A stretch of 26,081 nucleotides of DNA from NCBI GenBank assembly GCA_023397475.1, contig JAEWUD010000019.1, positions 1-26,081 of the forward strand, written 5' to 3'. The translations under genes were made by a program, and so were the position numbers. This document shows, piece after piece, positions 23,205 through 26,081 of the stretch. The notes under the pieces were generated by a model. It did not search any database, was not told where the DNA came from, and saw only the letters and a program-made list of their open reading frames with translations. The DNA is from Bacillota bacterium. Lineage in GTDB: Bacteria; Bacillota; Clostridia; Saccharofermentanales; Saccharofermentanaceae. Positions within the stretch are counted from its first letter, which is position 1; the number at the start of each line of letters is the position of its first letter.

Positions 23205-25080
23205 GTGCCTTCCCCCTAAGATTTTCTAATTCCATCTGGTTACTGCCTTTGTCCGAGACACGGACCTCGGGCGAAGTGTTTGCGTGTGGTTTTCTCGGAG
23301 CCGCAGCGGATGCCTGCTTAGCCGTTCGTGACGGAGCTGCGGTCGCCGCGGCAACGGTGGACGGCGGAGTGCCCCGGTAGGGCTTGTCCGAGCCCGGCTT
23401 CAACTCGCCGGTCGATTCCATTGCCGCTCTCCGAACGGCAGACCGGGGAATATCCTGTTCGACTTCCCGTGGTTGTGTCGCCGCTCTGCGCGGATGCGGT
23501 TCAGGACGAATGACATCCGATGAAGCCCTGACACGACTGTGCGATTTCACGGGTTCCGAATCGGCAATCTCCTTGACGGCATGCGTTCTTCTCGCAGCCT
23601 CATATCGGGCGGGTAGCATCTCCGAAGGAGCCACAATCCGATAATCCGGTTCGAAATCTTCCGGCTCCGTAAGAAGGAATGAGAGTAACTCCTCCACCTG
23701 TTCCGTAGATAATTGACTCAGATCATTGACGGGAATATCAATATCCGTCACCGCGGCGAAAAGATACGCCGCCGCGTTCTCATAAACAATCTCTCTTCGC
23801 GGTGACCCGTCGAAAAAAGCCGTCAAGGTCTCGCGGTATGTCTTCTCTGCCTTCGGAATGGTAACGACAAATTCGGTCCCCTTGCCGATGCTGCTGGCGA
23901 CCGAAATTGTTCCGCCCTGAATCTCTGTCAATTCCTTCGCGATGGATAGGCCCAGACCGGTTCCGCCATATTTTCGCGAACCGGTCGAGTCGACGCGATA
24001 AAAGCGATGAAACAACCGCGGAAGATTATCCTTGGCGACGCCCATGCCGTTATCGGCAACCTTCATGGAGATATAATCGTTGGTCAACTGGATCGAAACG
24101 CTGACATATCCGCGGTGATCCGTGTACTTAATCCCATTCGATACAAGATTCGTCAGGATGCGGTCAATAGCCGACGCGTCGCCGAATACCGGCGGAATCA
24201 TCGACAAGACAGAGGATTCGAGCTGAATCTCCTTCTCGATCGCCTGAACCTGCATACGGTTCACGACCTGACGCATGACGGAGACAATGTCATATTGTCC
24301 CATCTTCGGGCGAATTCCGCGGCTGTCGATCGAGGACAGAAGAAGCAAGTCCTGAACGAGAGAGTCCATACGAACGGCGTCGTCGTGAATTCTCGTCACA
24401 TAGGTACGCACTTCTTCCTGAGCCATTCCGCCCAATCCCCAGTCAAGCAAGGTTTCCGAATATCCGGAGATTGTGGTAAGCGGTGTCTTCAACTCATGGG
24501 AAACATTCGCGACAAAGTCTTTGCGCTGCTTCTCCTCACGCTCCTGTTCAGTGATATCCTGAATGATGATGATCCAGCCGGGTTTGCGGTTCTCCGCCAA
24601 CTGTGATTGCGTCAAGCGCAAACGTACGATCCTCTCACCGACATGTACGACGCCCGTGATATTCGGTGTCTGGAGAACGAGGGCTGCCTTAATTCCGTTA
24701 TCATTGCCATATCGGGCGAGAAAGTTCTGAAGCGTCGCCGGCAAATCGGACGTATCCAGAATCGCATGCGCGGACGGATTCTCCGAAATCAATCGTCCGT
24801 CACCGCCATAGGCAAGGATACCGACCTCGAGTTCACGCAGAATCGTCTCGGAAGCGCCCTTCTCCTGCTCAAAATTCGCAACAAGCGTCTTTAAGCGTTT
24901 GTCTGCCTGCGTATTGGAGAATCTGGTCTTCAATGAAGAATATAAAAATCCAAGAAGAAGGCCGACAAAAATGCCGACCAACAAAAGCGCCATCGCCGGA
25001 AGAATCTCGCCCATTACCAGCGAAATATTATTGGTTTCCGACGCCACCGCCGGGAGTTGAAATGCCAAGAAAATCGACAT
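23161..25080 (-). CDS. walK: WalK-type sensor histidine kinase with long C-terminal tail
   Basis: A 639-residue membrane kinase. One clear membrane helix is at about 28-47 after a short, mildly hydrophobic N-terminus; the usual second helix and large extracellular loop are absent. A PAS domain spans about 78-180, with an E-rich linker. The phosphoacceptor His195 lies in FVANVSHELKTPLTTISGYS. HATPase motifs: N-box NLVSNGIKYT, G1 VADNGMGV, F-box LFHRFYRVD, G2 KYGGTGLGLSIAK. The kinase ends near 411. Residues 412-639 form an extra tail: an acidic helical part (about 445-480), then a low-complexity Arg/Ala/Pro/Ser stretch. The last 14 codons overlap murA. It is 9 bp after walR. Confidence 0.93.
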   Translation of the reverse strand: MSIFLAFQLPAVASETNNISLVMGEILPAMALLLVGIFVGLLLGFLYSSLKTRFSNTQADKRLKTLVANFEQEKGASETILRELEVGILAYGGDGRLISENPSAHAILDTSDLPATLQNFLARYGNDNGIKAALVLQTPNITGVVHVGERIVRLRLTQSQLAENRKPGWIIIIQDITEQEREEKQRKDFVANVSHELKTPLTTISGYSETLLDWGLGGMAQEEVRTYVTRIHDDAVRMDSLVQDLLLLSSIDSRGIRPKMGQYDIVSVMRQVVNRMQVQAIEKEIQLESSVLSMIPPVFGDASAIDRILTNLVSNGIKYTDHRGYVSVSIQLTNDYISMKVADNGMGVAKDNLPRLFHRFYRVDSTGSRKYGGTGLGLSIAKELTEIQGGTISVASSIGKGTEFVVTIPKAEKTYRETLTAFFDGSPRREIVYENAAAYLFAAVTDIDIPVNDLSQLSTEQVEELLSFLLTEPEDFEPDYRIVAPSEMLPARYEAARRTHAVKEIADSEPVKSHSRVRASSDVIRPEPHPRRAATQPREVEQDIPRSAVRRAAMESTGELKPGSDKPYRGTPPSTVAAATAAPSRTAKQASAAAPRKPHANTSPEVRVSDKGSNQMELENLRGKAHATLSNQRGNKAQG

Positions 25081-25089
25081 CCTTATCTC

Positions 25090-25791
25090 TCAGGCCTGAC
25101 TCTTATCAAAGTAGTAGCCGACTCCTCGCTTTGTCAGAATATAGCGATAATTGTTCTGATCCGGCTCCAGCTTCTCACGAGTTCTTCGTACCGTAACATC
25201 AACGGTGCGTACATCGCCGTAATACTCATAGCCCCAGACCTTCTCCAGAAGAGTCTCGCGCGAAAAAACCTGACCGGCATTCTGCGCCAGAAAGCGGACC
25301 AGCTCAAACTCACGCAGCGTGAGTTCCAATACCTTGCCGCCTCTTCTGACCTGGTAAGCATCCATATCGATCTCGAGCTCGCCAAACACCAGTGACTTGC
25401 CCGTATCGGCCGCCTCTGTCTCCGCAAGACTCATGCGTCGCAACTGCGCCTTCACGCGCGCAAGAACTTCACGCACGCTGAAAGGCTTCGTGATATAGTC
25501 ATCCGCTCCGAGCTCAAGACCCAGAACCTTATCAATCTCTTCGCTCTTGGCCGTCAACATCAGAATCGGAATATTGGTCTGAAGTCTGAGCTTCCTGCAG
25601 ACATCAAATCCGTCCATACGCGGAAGCATACAGTCGAGAAGAATAAGATCCGGCTTCATGGACAAGCCCATCTCCAAACCGGTAGCTCCGTCCGAAGCGG
25701 AAAAAGTCGTATAACCCTCGCGTTCCAGATTAGCCTTCAGAATATCGACAATATTCGGCTCGTCGTCCACAATCAGGATCTTAGCGCTCAT
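25090..25791 (-). CDS. walR: WalR response regulator (OmpR family)
   Basis: A 233-residue DNA-binding regulator controlling cell-wall hydrolase and synthesis genes. The receiver domain (about 1-120) has DDE at 9-11, phosphoacceptor D53 in LILLDCMLPRMDG, T in LMLTAKSEE and K in YITKPFSVRE. The winged helix at about 135-230 ends with VRTVDVTVRRTREKLEPD and YILTKRGVGYYF, typical of WalR/PhoB. The ATG at 25791 has a GGGAGA site. It heads the block walR-walK-murA-walJ-rlmH; walH and walI are missing. PhoP-type regulators are close relatives, but the gene neighbours favour WalR. Confidence 0.95.
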   Translation of the reverse strand: MSAKILIVDDEPNIVDILKANLEREGYTTFSASDGATGLEMGLSMKPDLILLDCMLPRMDGFDVCRKLRLQTNIPILMLTAKSEEIDKVLGLELGADDYITKPFSVREVLARVKAQLRRMSLAETEAADTGKSLVFGELEIDMDAYQVRRGGKVLELTLREFELVRFLAQNAGQVFSRETLLEKVWGYEYYGDVRTVDVTVRRTREKLEPDQNNYRYILTKRGVGYYFDKSQA

Positions 25792-25875
25792 ATATGATTC
25801 TCCCGTCTACCATGGATTCGCCGGTCTGCGAGAAGCATCCGGTAGGAAACCGTTTGTTACAAAACAGTTAGTGTA

Positions 25876-25902
25876 ATTATACCATTTATCTACGATTTGC
25901 AA
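25876..25902 (-). promoter_or_regulatory. Probable walR operon promoter
   Basis: TATAAT on the minus strand (25876-25881) is perfect. TTGCAA at 25897-25902 is 15 bp away, a short spacer; shifting the box by one base gives GTTGCA with 16 bp. The leader of about 75 nt shows no riboswitch that I recognise. Confidence 0.6.
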
Positions 25903-25911
25903 CGTTCTCAA

Positions 25912-25952
25912 GAAAAAAAAGAAAGCCTTCAGCTTTTGTACTGAAGGCTTTC
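25912..25952 (-). terminator. Intrinsic terminator of the rRNA operon
   Basis: GAAAGCCTTCAG and CTGAAGGCTTTC form a perfect 12-bp stem. On the minus strand it is followed by eight T, so it ends transcription from the 5S gene. The walR promoter begins right after it. Confidence 0.93.
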
Positions 25953-25958
25953 ATAAAA

Positions 25959-26074
<116 letters not shown>

Positions 26075-26081
26075 ATGGTTG

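Noticed and set aside
22185..23219. A 344-codon open frame antisense to murA
   Set aside because: murA carries all catalytic residues on the other strand; the antisense product is Arg-rich and has no recognisable domain.

Overview
The window reads as one chromosomal segment of a Gram-positive, low-to-moderate GC Clostridia-type bacterium. Supporting this are a short-form HisG paired with HisZ, a T-box leader on the trp operon, a WalRK-MurA-WalJ-RlmH block, Gram-positive style ribosome binding sites, several lipoboxed lipoproteins and consensus sigma-A promoters. Species cannot be named from the sequence.

Layout: (1) 1-4915, minus strand: a histidine operon, hisZ-hisG-hisD-hisC-hisB, with hisB cut by the window edge. 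It is driven by a near-consensus promoter whose start site abuts a 34-bp inverted-repeat operator. (2) 5030-6310: no gene, but a dense repeat region. Ten hairpins with identical TATGGGCGAA/TTCGCCCATA arms occur in a partly 130-bp higher-order array, followed directly by 74-bp tandem repeats of two alternating subtypes. (3) 6311-9700: an accessory patch with frameshifted N-terminal and C-terminal relics of what looks like an ABC-transporter solute-binding lipoprotein. Between them lie a small lipoprotein and a three-gene minus-strand envelope cassette (M15 peptidase lipoprotein, small membrane protein, second lipoprotein). A 42-aa membrane protein follows the C-terminal relic. (4) 9711-16098, plus strand: promoter, tryptophan T-box leader (specifier UGG), intrinsic terminator, then trpD-trpC-trpB-trpA-trpE-trpG. 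The order is unusual and there is no trpF. (5) 16157-19534: galactokinase (minus), then a two-gene unit of a double-DUF1508 (YegP-like) protein and a 72-aa helical protein, then a DUF3298-like lipoprotein, each plus-strand unit closed by a similar strong terminator. (6) 19535-20527: a gene-free kilobase with an AT-rich inverted-repeat element and repeats carrying a nested hairpin whose stems covary between copies. (7) 20528-25902, minus strand: walR-walK-murA-walJ-rlmH. WalK has a roughly 228-residue low-complexity C-terminal tail that overlaps the murA start. (8) 25912-26074, minus strand: an intrinsic terminator and a 5S rRNA gene, the end of an rRNA operon entering from the right.

How the genes work together: the his and trp blocks are amino-acid biosynthesis operons under separate control, a putative DNA operator for his and a tRNA-sensing riboswitch for trp. 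The wal block couples the essential cell-wall two-component system to the first step of peptidoglycan synthesis. The unexplained material is in the noncoding repeat regions at about 5.1-6.1 kb and 19.7-20.5 kb, which show selected secondary structure. I see no CRISPR array, no intact transposase and no recognisable defence system.
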